Source: Serinus canaria
Lineage: Eukaryota > Chordata > Aves > Passeriformes > Fringillidae
Direction of reading: 5' to 3'
NCBI RefSeq assembly: GCF_022539315.1
Contig: NC_066321.1
Span: forward strand, 6,325,324 to 6,389,323
Length of the DNA: 64,000 nt
Positions 32,131 to 45,018 of this stretch are shown here, in pieces; position 1 is the first letter of the stretch, and each line of letters begins with the position of its first letter. The notes beneath the pieces are model-generated. The model did not search any database. It worked only from the letters and a program-made list of their open reading frames with translations, and was not told the DNA's origin. A program made the translations under genes and the position numbers.

Positions 32131-33550
32131 CTCTTAAGAACACTAGGAGTCAACATGTGATTTTTAATTTTTTTGCATCTCTGTACAGTCAAGCATCTCC
32201 ACTCAGATGATATAATGGCATGATCATACCCTAAAGGGACTTTAAACAAAATCAGCATCATGTTTAATTGTCTATGACTAGGTAGGGAAAAAAAATTAAG
32301 ATAATAATTTTCAATTAATGTTACATAAAAGGAAATCATTATTTTTTAAACAGTTAGGGCTGGGGCCTGGAGTCATCACTTGAGATGCAGCATGCAATAA
32401 TACAGATTGGCTAGTGGGCTTTGCTAGATAAACAAAAGCTTTTTCATAGATGCAACACTAATTTTCAGAATGTTGCTAGGGCAACAGCAGACTGTAACAA
32501 GAATTTCTGAATAATGAGCAGGTGGCAATATACAAAGATCTTCGATTCCTGACTGAATTATTTATATGTAATCCAGAATAGTGAGATTTTGAAAAGCAGT
32601 AGCCTTATTCCAGCACCACAAATGGAAATACTACATACCTTGTCTAGAATATTTATGAAAGTTCTAGACATGCATCTCTTTCACACCTCTGGCATAAAGA
32701 AGCAAAAGCAGTTATATTGCATAGAATACACAATGTAAAAAAGCAGTTTTTCTAATTCAAAATTAAATCTAACTTTCTACCCAAGATTCTCCTTGTACAA
32801 ATTCAATAACTCTAGAGGGACAGGAACAAATCTTGGCAATTATGAAGTAAGGACCAGACTAACAGAAGAGAAGTGGACATGCTTTATTCATCATGCCCAT
32901 TCACAACAGGAGATTTGCCAGATATAAAATGTTATGGAAGGAAGTTAATGGTCAGTCTAGAGTCTATCACTCGAAAAGCAATGGCAGCAAGATTTGGCAA
33001 ATTTTTGTTAATTTAAAACTTAAAACTCAGCTAAGTCATTATATTTCTAACTACTACTAACAAATTCCATCACCTGGCTTTCCAAGTTTCTGATTAGTTG
33101 GTCAGCAAAGGTTTGGGTATCTGGACAAGGCCAGCTGTAACATTATTCTTTTGCTGAATATGACAGCTTTAACTTACTGTAATTTTTAACTTACTATAAG
33201 ACTGAAATCCTTCTCCCTGTGAGTTCCCTGAGACACTGTAATATATGCAAAAATCACAAACCTGATCAACCTGTGGGGCTTTTTATCACAGATCTCTGTT
33301 TTAAATATCAATAAAACAGTAAGATTTGTAGCTATTTTCAGTTAAGTTCCCAGTTTTCAGAGATTACCAGAGTCTACGTATTGAGATATAAATTCACATG
33401 CCACAAGACAACTGTATATGAATGTTCATATGTTCATAATAAACTACAGAGCTCTTTTACAAGTAGCTGACATGAGAAAAACTTTCAAAACACAGTAAAA
33501 TATGGATGATCTAATCATTTGATATAATTTTGATAAATACTCACAATTCT

Positions 33551-34039
33551 CCATTAAGCCCCTCATGAGAAAGACATTGAGATATAGGTGTGTGTCCAGA
33601 GAAGGAGCAGAGCTGGGAAGGGTCTGGAGCACAAGTCCTGAGAGCAGTGGCTGAGGGAGCTGGGGGTGCTTAGACTGGAGAAAAGGAGGCTCAAGACCTT
33701 ATCACCCTCTAACTCCCTAAAAGAAAGCTGTGGTACACTGGGGGTTAGTCTCTTCTCCTAAGTAACAAGCAACAGGACAAGAGGAAACAGCCTCAAGCTG
33801 CTGGGCAGGTTTAGGACAGACATTAGGAAAAATTTCTTCACGGAAAGTGTCAAGCACTGGAACAGGCTGACTGGGGAAGTGGCAGACTCACCATCTCTGG
33901 AGGGATTTAAAAGACATGCAGGCAGATGTGGCACTTGAGGTCATGGTTTAGTGGTGTTCTTGCCAGTGCTGAGGGAAGAGTTGGACTCTATGATCTTTGA
34001 GGTCTTTTCCAACCTAAATGATTCCATGATTCTGTTATT
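33551..34039 (+). mobile_element. CR1 LINE, 3' end
   Basis: A 5'-truncated non-LTR retrotransposon fragment in plus orientation. Diagnostic CR1 3'-region phrases follow in order: GGTCTGGAGCACAAGTC, GGCTGAGGGAGCTGGG, CTGGAGAAAAGGAGGCTC, AACAAGCAACAGGACAAGAGG, AAATTTCTTCACGGAAAG, CACTGGAACAGGCTG, and the terminal GAGGTCTTTTCCAACCTAAATGATTCCATGATTCT-type tail. Only the end of the reverse-transcriptase region and the 3'UTR are present. It carries no intact reading frame and is inactive. It is antisense to the R3HDM1 intron that contains it. Identity to the consensus looks moderate to high, suggesting a fairly young avian subfamily. Confidence 0.95.
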
Positions 34040-35625
34040 TACTGTATGAGATTGTTTCAGTTTATCCAATTTTCAACTGATGTACAAAAAACTGAGGACA
34101 AGGCCTGGAACAAGTTACATGTTAAATTGTGCTATCGTCATGTGTGCCAGCTGTACAGACCTGAACACCCCACAGACACCTAGAACGAGGTTTTAAACTA
34201 AGTTCATCCAGCGAAATCTCACCATTTGACACTTGGTCAAACTTTACCAGCAAAGGCTTCCATGCCAGCAAAGCTTCTTGAATGAGGCTACAGATAAAGC
34301 AATTCCAGCAGAATGTCCAGAGGAGACAGCTGAACTCACACAAGAATAAAGTATTGGATTCTTACAGCTGGTCTTCCTGCATTGTTTATAAATGAGCTTC
34401 TGTCCTCTCCAGCAGCTTCATTCTCAACAGGTTTAACAAACAGTGCTGAGCAGCTCCCTGCATTGCAGTTGAATCCTGTAAATTTCTTTGTTCCACTTTC
34501 TGGTCAGAGGGAGGTAAGAACACAATTGCCTCACTAATATGATGCCTCATGGAACAGCTGCTTAAGCATCATCCTAGATCTCAAAACTGAGGATCCTGGC
34601 AACAAGGCAAAGTAGAATAAAATGAACATCTTGTTATTTCCTTATGAACACTTCTGAAAATACATCATCATCATCATGAGATCAGCAGCTTAATTGCCTG
34701 AACCCAGGCAAAAGGGAGACAGAACTGATTCCTCCTTTCCCCAAGTGAAAAAACCAGGCAGCATCATATTTTGCCACCACGAAACTCACGCCTTGCAAAG
34801 ATATTTCATCTTCTTAAGCAGCCAGCAGGGTAGTCAGTCAAGCAAGCAGTGCTAGCACTTACACTGAATACCAGTTTTTGTGAGGACACAGGCTCCTTTC
34901 TCATGGTCCGATCATTGAAACAAGAAACTTATCTGAACCAAACACTGTATCTCTCTCCTTAAAGGGGACAGGGGAAGGAAAACCTAACTTAATGAAGACT
35001 TGGTTTACAGTATGATGGAATTTTTTTAATTAAAAAAAAGTATAAACATAGGACTAATACTGCCACCACTAAGTTTATATTCTGAAGGATTTTTGTAACT
35101 CAGAATTTAGACGAGAAATTAATACAGTGCATTAGAACTTGGTGAATTTCTTTGAGAAATTTTCTTGAAAGCTGTTTTTTGGACAAGTATAAAGGCATGA
35201 GGAAATTAAAAAATAAGCACTATTGTTTTCTTCAAGAATACTTCAAAAGTTACATGTCCAAGAAGGAGACAGGAGAAAAATACTCACCCTCAAAATACAA
35301 ATTCCAAATACACTGTTCCCAGGCTGAACACAGGCACTAACACCCAATCCTGGGAGCAGAGAGGTTTTGAAAGCTTAAAAAAACAGGAAAGAAAATCTTT
35401 CTGGAGATCAGATTTTTCACATTTGTATTATGCTTTGCCTAACATACTCTGGAAGTGTGAGCAGACCAGAAGGTCAGGGCTACAGCCATTCTCTGTGGGA
35501 CCAAAGATGGGGTAAGGAAGGGAAAAGGTTTAAAGAGATAGCAATTTTAAACACTCTTCCACTACTGAACAAGTCAATCCCAAAGAATCTTATTCATGTA
35601 GTCAGGATATTAAGCAAAGGATTAT

Positions 35626-35656
35626 TAATTATTAATAGAGTATCTATTAATAATTA
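35626..35656. repeat. AT-rich inverted repeat (13-bp arms)
   Basis: The arm TAATTATTAATAG at 35626-35638 is perfectly repeated in inverted orientation at 35644-35656, with a five-base spacer. Imperfect complementarity continues outward to GGATT/AATCC. It could form a cruciform or be a remnant of a small inverted-repeat element. Confidence 0.85.
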
Positions 35657-36715
35657 TTAGAATCCTGCATTTCTCTGATCAAAAGGCTTTGCTTTACAGG
35701 CAATTCAGGACAGGGACTTTGAAATAGTCTTAGGCTACAACAATCCAGGGATTGAGGATAATCAGGCTGTCCTTGACATATCATTTCCTTATAAAGATAT
35801 ACAACACACAGTTATGATTGAATTCCTTGACATGTTTTAATGTATATTATGTAGCATTTAACAACATTATGTGTGTAAAGAATCCCCTCTAAAATACCTA
35901 TGGAACTTGCTATCCCTAAGGCACAGGGAAAAGAAGCTGAGAAGGGAAGAAAGCTCTTTAATAAGAATAACCACAAATTTAGCTGGAAGAATAAAGGTAG
36001 AGAAAGGAAATAAAAAAAAAAAAACAAAAACAACCAAACAAAACTCAGAAACAGACAAAACCAAAAATAAAATCCACTCCAAAATATACTGACCAACCAA
36101 AAGGTAAGCTTTGGAAGTCAGAAACAAGTTCCACCCCGAGTCAAAACTTTCTAACAAAAGATTCATTATCTATACAAATAGAAAAAAAACAAGTACACCA
36201 AAAACCCACTACAGCACATCTGAAACTGAATTGGAAAGAGTACATTTAAAGGAAAAATAAGATTCAGAAAGTAAGTGCTGAAAACATATCCACTAACTAC
36301 AGAAAATTAGAAGCCTCTCATCAGATCATAAGTCCCAAAGAAGAGATTTTTTTCAACAGTACAAAATACATGATGGTATCATTTGGCATTGGAAAAAAAG
36401 CACTAAGAACTAAATATAAGGAAAAAATAACTATGCCTGGCTTCTAAACAAATTTTAAAGGAAAGAACGAATTAAAGGCACCAAAGTCAATGGAAAATGA
36501 GTTGACAGAAAAACATTGTGGCAGATATTGTGCCAAACAGCTCTATTTCATAAAGTAATAGCTCCCAGGAAAAATAAATGGAGGAGGCCTAATCTATTTA
36601 AATTACATCTAGTATTATAGAAGAAACTGATAAAGCAGAGACAACAAAGATTAAGAAAATTCAAATTTTAAAGATGTAACTACCATTCAATTTATTCTCA
36701 GAAAAGCTGCAGAAA

Positions 36716-37080
36716 TGCCAGTCTAATAAAGCCCTGGTAAGGCCTTATATGGAAAATGGTATTTGCACTGATAAAAACTTGTATGGAAAACTTAATTTCA
36801 TGTGGCTGCAGTAGATAACAGACAGATAGAAGAGCTACTTGATCTAGAGGAAAACTTTACTACAAACCCATGTGTCTGTAAGTTTTCCACAGTCAGCAAG
36901 GCTGGAGGCCAGTAGATATCAGAAGCAGATTTTACAACTGCTGTTCAGCATGCAAGAAGATAACTAGCAATTTAATTAACATTAAACAAAGTTTGACACA
37001 GTTATGAAAGCATTATTTCCTGTAAGAAGAAGGGACTGGACTAAATGACCCAGAGTCCATCCTTTCAGTCTTCAGGCACA
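36716..37080 (+). mobile_element. Old, degraded CR1/L3-like LINE fragment
   Basis: Two blocks in the right order suggest an ancient CR1-superfamily 3' end. The first, near 36722-36770, reads AAAGCCCTGGTAAGGCC and then TGGAAAATGGTATTTGCAC. The second is the tail-like GGGACTGGACTAAATGACCC near 37032-37052. The middle is heavily diverged. The call rests on my memory of these consensus phrases. Confidence 0.45.
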
Positions 37081-40000
37081 TTCAAGCAGTGCACAATGCA
37101 ATGAGTTGCATCCTTGCCACAAACATTCCATTATTTTACTGATAATTACTGCTATTTAATACCAAGGTACCTGAGTGGCCTAGATTCAGTGGGAAACAAC
37201 TGGAATTTTTTTTTTTTCATCAGACTTTGCTTTCAAAAGCCTATTAAGAAGCCTTCTTAGGATCAAGAATTTTTCCTTAAAATTGAAAGGAACTGGAAGA
37301 AGTCCACTTACTAGTACTTTATTTCCAAAGATTTCAAAGAATAATTTACAATCAATTTTATGTCCTTCTATGTTTTATATGGGAGTCTGTCTCATAACAT
37401 CAAATATATGTGAGAATCCATCTTCCTTATAGAAGCTGTGCCTGCATCGAACCTATATATGTCAAACATTTTTCAGAAGTTTTAGAGTCACTGCCACTAT
37501 AAGCAGGTAACTGCAGACATGAATAAAATAAGGACACAGAAACCAACTCCTGATACTGCAAACAGCAGAGTCCCAAGGTTAATAAGTTATGAGCAGGATT
37601 AGAGCTGAGCCTGCTCACGTCATGCACCAGGACTTTCTTACTGTTCATATCAAGAGAAGTCAGTTCATCACACACACACCCCCAGGCTGGGCGGGTGTGA
37701 CACAGAGCTGCAGGACACTCTGCTGCCTTCCTGCAGCAAGCAGACACTAAATATTTAGATGGACAACAAAGAACCCTATCAGACCCCTGTGATGTCAAGC
37801 CTGTCAGTCAAGCCACACACTTTAGAATCATCACCACTGATCTAAACCATGCCTGAATTCACATATTGTCTGACCAGAGCTGAAAAATCTTCTCAGGGTC
37901 TCCCACCCCTAATTATTCCACATGTTAAAAATGGGCTAAATTGCCTCTTGCTTAAAAGAAATCTATATTGCATTGCATACTGCAAAACAGGACAAGAAAA
38001 AGTCACTGAAAGAATATTTACACATCTATAATTCCTGATCTCTATGGAATATTATTATTTTAAGCTTTCACACTGCTATGGACCAAGGAAGACAGACACA
38101 AACCCAGTTTTTAACATTGTCTAATATTTCAACAGAATAGGCCAGATAAAAAGCTGACTGTGTTCTGAGTAGGGACAGCTTCCACTACAATTTTGATATG
38201 CAGGCCTTAATAAGGACTACTGCTCTTTGTGCTTTTCAAATCAAACTTTGCAGTGTCAGGAAACACGAGATTATGTAGCAACTAATGGCATGTCATCATG
38301 GTCAATGATGAGCAGCCAACTCTTGGAATATCACACATTGCATTAACTGAGTTAGCCCAGTAACACCATTTACTCTTTTCATATGACAAGAATTTAGTCT
38401 AATGGTACCATTTGAAGCTCAGAAATCTTCCTCAAAACATGGTATTATTTATTGTTCTGTGTTTAATTCATTACTAGACAAGCTCAGTCTGGACTCTGTT
38501 CCTTCTCCCAGTAACAGGAACGTTCACATAAAAACAAGTGTTCCTCTCCAGAAGGCAATATTTGAAACTAGAGCAAAACAAAACAGCCTCACATGAAGTA
38601 TTAGGATGAACATCATAACATTTTTGTAAGTTAACACAACAGTATGTGTGAAAGATTCATATCCTTTTGTTAGACCACAAGTCTAACCAGACTGCAGTAG
38701 CATTCCTACAGCAGCTTCCATAAAGTCACTTAACAGCTTTCAAAGTACTGGGAGTCCTTTTCCTCCTCCAATCCACACCACAGGGATGACATCTCAGAGC
38801 AATACTGGCACTGCCTTGCAGTACAGCTTTAAACCCTTGAAAGAGCAGTTTATTTTTCCATGACAATAATGCAACCTGCAACCAAACTAGCAACTAGAAG
38901 CTTTTTTAGAGATTAAGTGCAATGAATATGCATAAAAGATCACTTTGATGTGCTTGAAACAAAGAAGAACCACAGCACCTAAACTAAGAGACTAATAGCA
39001 TGTCATCTTCATTACAGTAAAAATTAAGGACTCATTACAGTCAATTCTAACAGCAAAAAATGCTATCAGCAGATACTTTGAGTATCTAATTGTCATGTTA
39101 CCAGTTTCTTCCACTAAAGTATATGCAACAACCACTAACACAAGCAAATTATTCAGTTTCCCTTGGTTTCTCCTTAGAAAGCCACCAGGTCAAAGTTCTT
39201 GTTCAGAAATAGTCTGACTTCCCAAGTGGAAGAAGGACAAGGACCCATTTATTGTGAGTCTAAGTACTGCCAATGTGTGCAGCTTTGCTAACCAATCCAA
39301 CTACATCTGAGGGGGGACACAAACTGCTGAGGGCTCAGTTCTTGCTTTAAGTTATGGAATAGATTTAGTGGATTACAAAAGAAAGGGAGAAAAGGATTCT
39401 AATCCTAGCAGCAAGCTGTACTCTTTTTAAACACCTACAGAGCACACTGAACCTAAAATGGAGCTCTTATCCAAAGGACTGAGGGATTAACAATGCTTTA
39501 AAGGAAAAAGGCTTTTTTCTGTACCTTCTGTTGAAATGCTTCAAATCATGCTGTGATAACAAGGACAAGAATTCTCCACAAACTGATTTACTCATTTTGC
39601 TACTGCCTCATTAAGGTACAAAAACTCAGCATTTGATCTAAGCCAGCAATTTTCCAATGCCTCTCAAAACTCCTGCTGTATCTCCACAAGAACATACCAA
39701 ATTCTTCCCAGTTCACTTCGAACATGAAAACAGAAGGAAATCTGCCTGTGGATCCAGCATTGGTCAATGATGCAACAGCTCCCAGCTTCTCAGCACCAGC
39801 AGGAGGTTTTGATGCCCAAAGCTCTGACAGGAGAAAGGACTGTGAGAACACTCCTCAATCTGCTGTTGGCAGAAGCACTCGAATTAGTTCGAACTTCACT
39901 CACCAGCTGCACACCAACAGCCTTTTCCAGACTCAGCTGCACTAAAGAAGCCACTGATCTCACTTCCAGTCACCATTTCCTCCATCTGCCAGTTAAACTG

Positions 40001-43000
40001 CTCCTCCAAGTCTCCCAATAGATGCTTCAATTTGATAGAACAAGAGACCTACATCTTACACAGATAAAAGTTCAGGAAGTGCTCCCAGTAACAGCTCATT
40101 CAACAGAGCAGAGGAGCTGGCAGAGGGCAGGAACAAAAAGCCAAGGATATGGCACCACGATGGCCTCTTTCACAGCAGCAGGTATTCCATCTATTTTTGT
40201 CTTGCTTCACTTAACATAAATTAAAATGCTTTAGTTGGATACCTAGAGCAAAGTATCACACCTCACTTGGCTAGGAACAATTCTCTCAACAACTGTGGCA
40301 GGTTAAGTGCTAACCAATTATACAGAACATTTTCTAGAAAAAAAAAAACCAACTCAGGACTGGATTTTTGCTAAACCAAAACCCCCAATGGTATCTTCTA
40401 TCTTTATGTATTTTAGAGGTTATTTTTTGACTCAGAGAAGCAAGCTATCCAAAACTATACTTTCAAAAAGAAGGAGCAACTCTGCTATGCTACACAGTCA
40501 GAGCTTTAAAGATATTTATGGCATTTGTCCCGACAAGCTTTAGCCTTCAGACCATCCTATACAGGACTGGACAAAGATCTTTCATACATGGTAGTATACA
40601 CTTGCTAACAAACCTGAGGAGGGGGCAGAAAAGTTAAGAGTGCTAAATAAGGGACAGAATTCCATTTGATACACAAACTCAAAATTACAGATTAAAGAAT
40701 AATAAGAACTGATGTTGGGAAGGAGAGTAAAGAACAAAAATCAGCAGCAGATGAAAAAAGACAGGTGAACAATGTAGTATATAATTGTTTATGCAGAAAC
40801 CAATGGGTGCTTAGAGGTAATGCCCCATTTCCTTACAGAGATCCAAGATAAGGAGTAGAAAAGAAACCCTGGAACAAGCATCCCACAGCCATCTCAAATC
40901 TACACTGCTTCAGCAGTCTGGATCAGAACATGCAATAACCAGTATTTTTGGAAACTTAATTCTATAGATTGGAGAAAAGTGCGTGTCAAAAAATGACACA
41001 TTGACAGGATTCTCATAATACATACATTAAACTGCAGGAGACTAACTTATGCACAAAAGAAGCAGTGCAGGCTGTTCTGTAATTGAGCTGCTGCCCTCAT
41101 AAATCTGTTTCCAGACATTATTTCCTCTAAAATACTTCTTCAACAAGTTATGAAATCAAAATAAGATATAGGCAGGCCCAAAGTGCCATTTTCCCAACAA
41201 TATTTAATCATCATCTGTTGCTGACTTACCATCTCCTAGAAAGAGCTTTCCAGCACAGCTTCCCAAAATCTCCTGACATTGTTATACAGCACATTCGTCC
41301 ACCTCCAAGAAAAGTCAAGGAGGATACACCAAGAATCACATAACCCCATCTTTAATGGGCTCCCACAGATGTTACCTATCAGCTAGAGTAAGCACCACAC
41401 TGAAGCACTCACATTGATTCTTCTTGCCTAAAGAATACGGTGTGAATGACCTCATTATTCAGGTCTTGCACTACCAAACGACTCCTCTTTCCATCACTAA
41501 AAGGCTCCGCGCGGAATGCAGCGTTTAACAAAACCCCCTGGGTCATTTCTATCTGGCCTTTCCTAGGTGGGATGGACACGGGAAAATTGCCACTAAAAGC
41601 CTGACTGGGCTCAACACCTCTGCAGTGCCGGAGCCCAGTGTTGGCAGGATTACAGGATATTCTCCCACTCCTATCGAAAGCTCCTTAGCTGTCACACCCA
41701 TGAATTACAGCACTTCGTATTTACTGGTTACTGCTTAACTCTCTTGGTATCTTTGAAATGAGAATTCGAGCACGCTGAAAAACTTCAGATGCAAATCACT
41801 TCAACTAATCAGGACACCCAAGATGGTTCATATTTTTATCCAGGTAGTAAAAGTTAGAGCTTAGTCGTCTAGCTCACCGAATCTGAACCATGCTGTCGAT
41901 ATATTTAAAATATTTTTATAAAATGGACTGTATGCCACATTTTAGCCAATTCAAAGTTTACGTTGCTCCATTACCTGACAACTCACACAAAGAACATGGC
42001 GTCAAAAGGCCGATTTTCCCTAAAGTGTCCAAAAAATGCAACTGTATCAGTTACTTTTAGAAGTCTGGACTAGAGCACCTTGAAACTTTAAACACAAAAA
42101 GGTATTAAAAAAGATGTGGTTGCTACATCTCTTAGTCAAATTAACTCTGGGGAGAAGTAGGTTTGTGAAAGTGGTGATACAAAGACATGATGTTGAATTA
42201 ACAGAGGCCACTGTAGCAAACGGACTTTCAACTGAATAAACCCCAAACCCACGGCATTTACGTTGTACCCAGAGCTGAGCCTAGAGCACTCGATCGAAAC
42301 CATTCAGTTGGTTTGAAGCACTTTCACAGACAGACTTAAACCAAGCAATACAAAATAAAGACTATGGTGTAAGGCAAATATACTGAAACAGGAGAAGAAA
42401 TGAAAGCCAAAAACTTAACCTCAGTTAAAAGAAAAAAGGCAGAGGCAGAATTGTGTTTAAGATGAGAATGGTACTGCTACGTTGCTCTGTCTCCTCCACT
42501 TTTCCTTTATTCCTCCTAACAGACACCCAAATTTAAAATACAGACAACCACTGCAGCAGATTTAGTGGCTGACCCTTCCCAAATCTTTAATAAATAGTTT
42601 CTGGAGTACTGCTGACAAACCTAACCCAGTACACTGCACACCCCTCAAAATTACTGATATTTAGTCAAATCTGGTTTTACTCACGAAAAAAGTACTAGTT
42701 GATCTTGACAGCAATTTATAGTTTTCTAGAATAAAGAGTGGCCAAGACGTGCAAATACAAGTACTATATTTTTGATCTTCCAAGATTTAAATGGACACAC
42801 ATCTTAACATTACTTTAGCCATTGGGACTTCGGTAAATTGAGAAGCAATAAATTACTTAATTTCTACAAAATACTCAAACCCTTGACATCACAGTACTTA
42901 CTGCAAAACAAAGGCTTAATATCAGGTGCATGCCAAGCCAATGGAAGACTGTCAAAGAAAATGTGTTTCCATTGCTATTTCTTTCTCCTGAATAGAAAAT

Positions 43001-44035
43001 TATTTGGAAAAAAAATTTTGAAAAATAATCAGAACTTCATTTTAGCTTTCAACAGTAAATAAATATTCCTAATCTAACATTCACAAGACATACTGCTCTG
43101 TAAAATTGCTGCTTAATATTCAGCCAAAGAGCATGTCTCAAATACATTACTCCTTGTGGAAGACAAGACGTGAGAAAGCAACCCCATTAAAAATTGCAGG
43201 TTAAAACCTCAGTGGAAAAAGGACAGTGTTAGACGCTGCAAGAGAAAAAATCCAACACATTCCCTATTCTGTTTTGGGCATACAAGATCTCTTCGGTTTC
43301 AGGTCAATGAGAAGGGGGCATCAAAATTTAAAAATAAAGAATATCAGCAAAACCACTCCAAAATAACAAACACTAAGGCAGACTGTACTATGTGGCAATG
43401 CACCCAAAGCAAAGCGTGCACCACTCTTTTTGGTTTTTTTCTATCACCTCCTAATCCAGCTTTCTATGGACATCACACAAATCCATCAACTTGTAGGATG
43501 CGTGCAAATCTCTTCACGTGAATAATCTGAATAATTCCTAGACCCCATGTAAGAAACAGCTATTCTTCATTTCTTTTTCTATCTCGTTCCACCTTCCTCA
43601 TAAAGTGAAACCCTTCTTCGGTGCTGAAAACTCATTTTAAAACGTTTTGAAAAGAGATGGCAAAAACCAGGCCGTGACGTAGTTTGCTCTAAAGTCTACT
43701 TACACTTTACACTACAATATGGTAGATATACCCACATGCAAAATTATCCAACATGCGGCAGAAATTTTAAGAAAATGAAAACATAATAGATGAAGAGCCC
43801 TGTGTCCCACTCCGGCCAGCCCTGGCTATATTAGGAAGGGGAAGGGCCGGGATGGTCCCGCCGGACCGTGACCCCCCGGCCGGGCTGCACCCACCAGCCC
43901 CGCGGCCGCACCCCCCCCCTCCCTCAGCGCTGCCCCCGCTCTGCGCACTGCGGGCGCGGCCCCCCCTCCTCCCTCAGCGCACTGCGACCCCCACCCGCCT
44001 AAGCGCCTTCCCCGGCGGCATCCTGGGCTCCTCAC

Positions 44036-44200
44036 CGGGGCGGAGCGCTCCTTCCCGGGCTCGTACCCGGGCTCCTTCCCGGGACGCCGCGCCCGGCGGG
44101 TGGCGACTCCTCACACACGAGGGGCGCCGAACCCAGCGCCGAGCGCCGCTCGGGTTCCTCCTGCTGCTGCCGCGGCGGGGAGAGAGGCTCCACCCCCAGA
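44036..44200 (-). other. R3HDM1: Candidate non-coding first exon of R3HDM1
   Basis: Within the CpG island the minus strand shows CCCCG|GTGAGGAG, a strong donor with its exon end at 44036. The upstream limit is nominal and set just below the first CCAAT box at 44210. No ATG-initiated frame here joins the R3HDM1 protein frame, so it is expected to be 5'UTR. Short repeated GGGAAGGAGC and CCCGGG units lie just before the donor. The donor choice is plausible but unproven. Confidence 0.5.
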
Positions 44201-44209
44201 CTGCCACCA

Positions 44210-44214
44210 CCAAT
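44210..44214 (+). promoter_or_regulatory. CCAAT box (NF-Y-like)
   Basis: CCAAT in the context CCACCAATGG, immediately upstream of the candidate R3HDM1 first exon. Confidence 0.5.
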
Positions 44215-44251
44215 GGCTGCGCGGGGCGCTACTGATGGACAGCCCCGCGGA

Positions 44252-44256
44252 CCAAT
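44252..44256 (+). promoter_or_regulatory. CCAAT box (NF-Y-like)
   Basis: CCAAT in the context CGGACCAATAAGC, a good NF-Y flank, about 40 bp from the previous one. Confidence 0.6.
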
Positions 44257-44344
44257 AAGCGTTGCGGCGCCCTGCCCCCGGCGCTGCCGCGGAGTGGTGC
44301 CGCTCGGCGCTTACGCGAAGCCGAGCCCGCCCGGAAGGCGGCGA

Positions 44345-44349
44345 CCAAT
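44345..44349 (+). promoter_or_regulatory. CCAAT box (NF-Y-like)
   Basis: CCAAT in the context CGACCAATCAGAG, essentially the NF-Y consensus. It is the best of the three. Confidence 0.7.
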
Positions 44350-44656
44350 CAGAGGGCACGGCCTCCTTGACAGACATCCGGGAGCACCAGTAGGAGCGGC
44401 AAACCGGCACCGCAAGGTCCGCCCTTTGCGTGCAGCCCATGGCCGCGGGCAGACCCAGCGATGCCGCGGCTGTGGCAGTGCGGGATCTTAGCGGCCTCCG
44501 CCCCGTGCTCTGGTTACTTTCCCTCTTTACCCGCGCCTGAACTGCTCCCCTGGTCTCGGCCGTGTGGTGTATCCCGAGCAGCAGCTCCACGATTCCGCTC
44601 GGTCCCCGCGCCAGCGCTCCCGCAGCCGCACGGCGCCCGCACCCTGGCGGGGCGGG

Positions 44657-44670
44657 CTGGGATCTGTAGT
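44657..44670 (-). promoter_or_regulatory. ZNF143 (Staf/SBS)-like site
   Basis: The minus strand reads ACTACAGATCCCAG, matching the ACTACARNTCCCAG core found in many CpG-island and bidirectional promoters, where ZNF143 binds. It is central in the island, between the two genes. Confidence 0.7.
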
Positions 44671-45003
44671 CGGGGCTTGTCCGGGCAATCTCTAGCTCTC
44701 CTGGCCGTCACCGTTCTTCCCAACCCCGAGAGCCGGCAGCACTGCCCCGTCCAGCCCGGCCCTTACAGCGCCATCCTCGCCTCCCTCCGTTCCCAGCCTC
44801 GCTTCCCCCTTCCCGCCCCTCCAGCTCCCTCAGCCCGCCCGCTCCGGATCAGGGACCGGCACAACGTACAGCCGGGCGGGAAGATGATTTTTAACTCGCT
44901 CTTGGGTAAACGGGGCCAGAGGCGAGAAGGACGGGGAAGATAAAAACTAAGGGAAAAGCGGTCCCCGGGCCCAAAAGCGCTTCCCGTCCGTGACCTCTGG
45001 TCA

Positions 45004-45018
45004 TGCGTCACTTCCCGG
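45004..45018 (+). promoter_or_regulatory. CRE half-site next to an ETS-like motif
   Basis: TGCGTCA is followed directly by CTTCCCGG. ATF/CREB-like and ETS-like motifs placed together are common just upstream of housekeeping start sites. The position suggests that ZRANB3 transcription starts shortly after it. Confidence 0.45.

Larger units (their letters stand above)
25601..33550 (-). other. R3HDM1: R3HDM1 5' intron, middle part
   Basis: Non-coding, AT-rich sequence between the CpG patch and the 33.6-kb CR1. It includes a 16-bp perfect palindrome at 25963-25978, a short (AC)n/(AT)n microsatellite at 26291-26310, and a purine-rich stretch at 32074-32130. No other gene, RNA or confident transposon was recognised. 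Confidence 0.6.
34040..44035 (-). other. R3HDM1: R3HDM1 first intron, distal part
   Basis: Non-coding stretch between the CR1 copy and the candidate first exon. It contains an (ATC)n run near 34664-34678, an AT-rich hairpin at 35626-35656, A-rich sequence near 36009-36023, and an old CR1-like fragment at 36716-37080. It becomes CpG-rich after about 43.8 kb. No coding exon was found. Confidence 0.6.

Noticed and set aside
43852..44943. Long overlapping open frames on both strands in the main CpG island
   Set aside because: Pro/Arg/Ala/Gly-rich products in several frames at once are an artefact of high GC and few stop codons.
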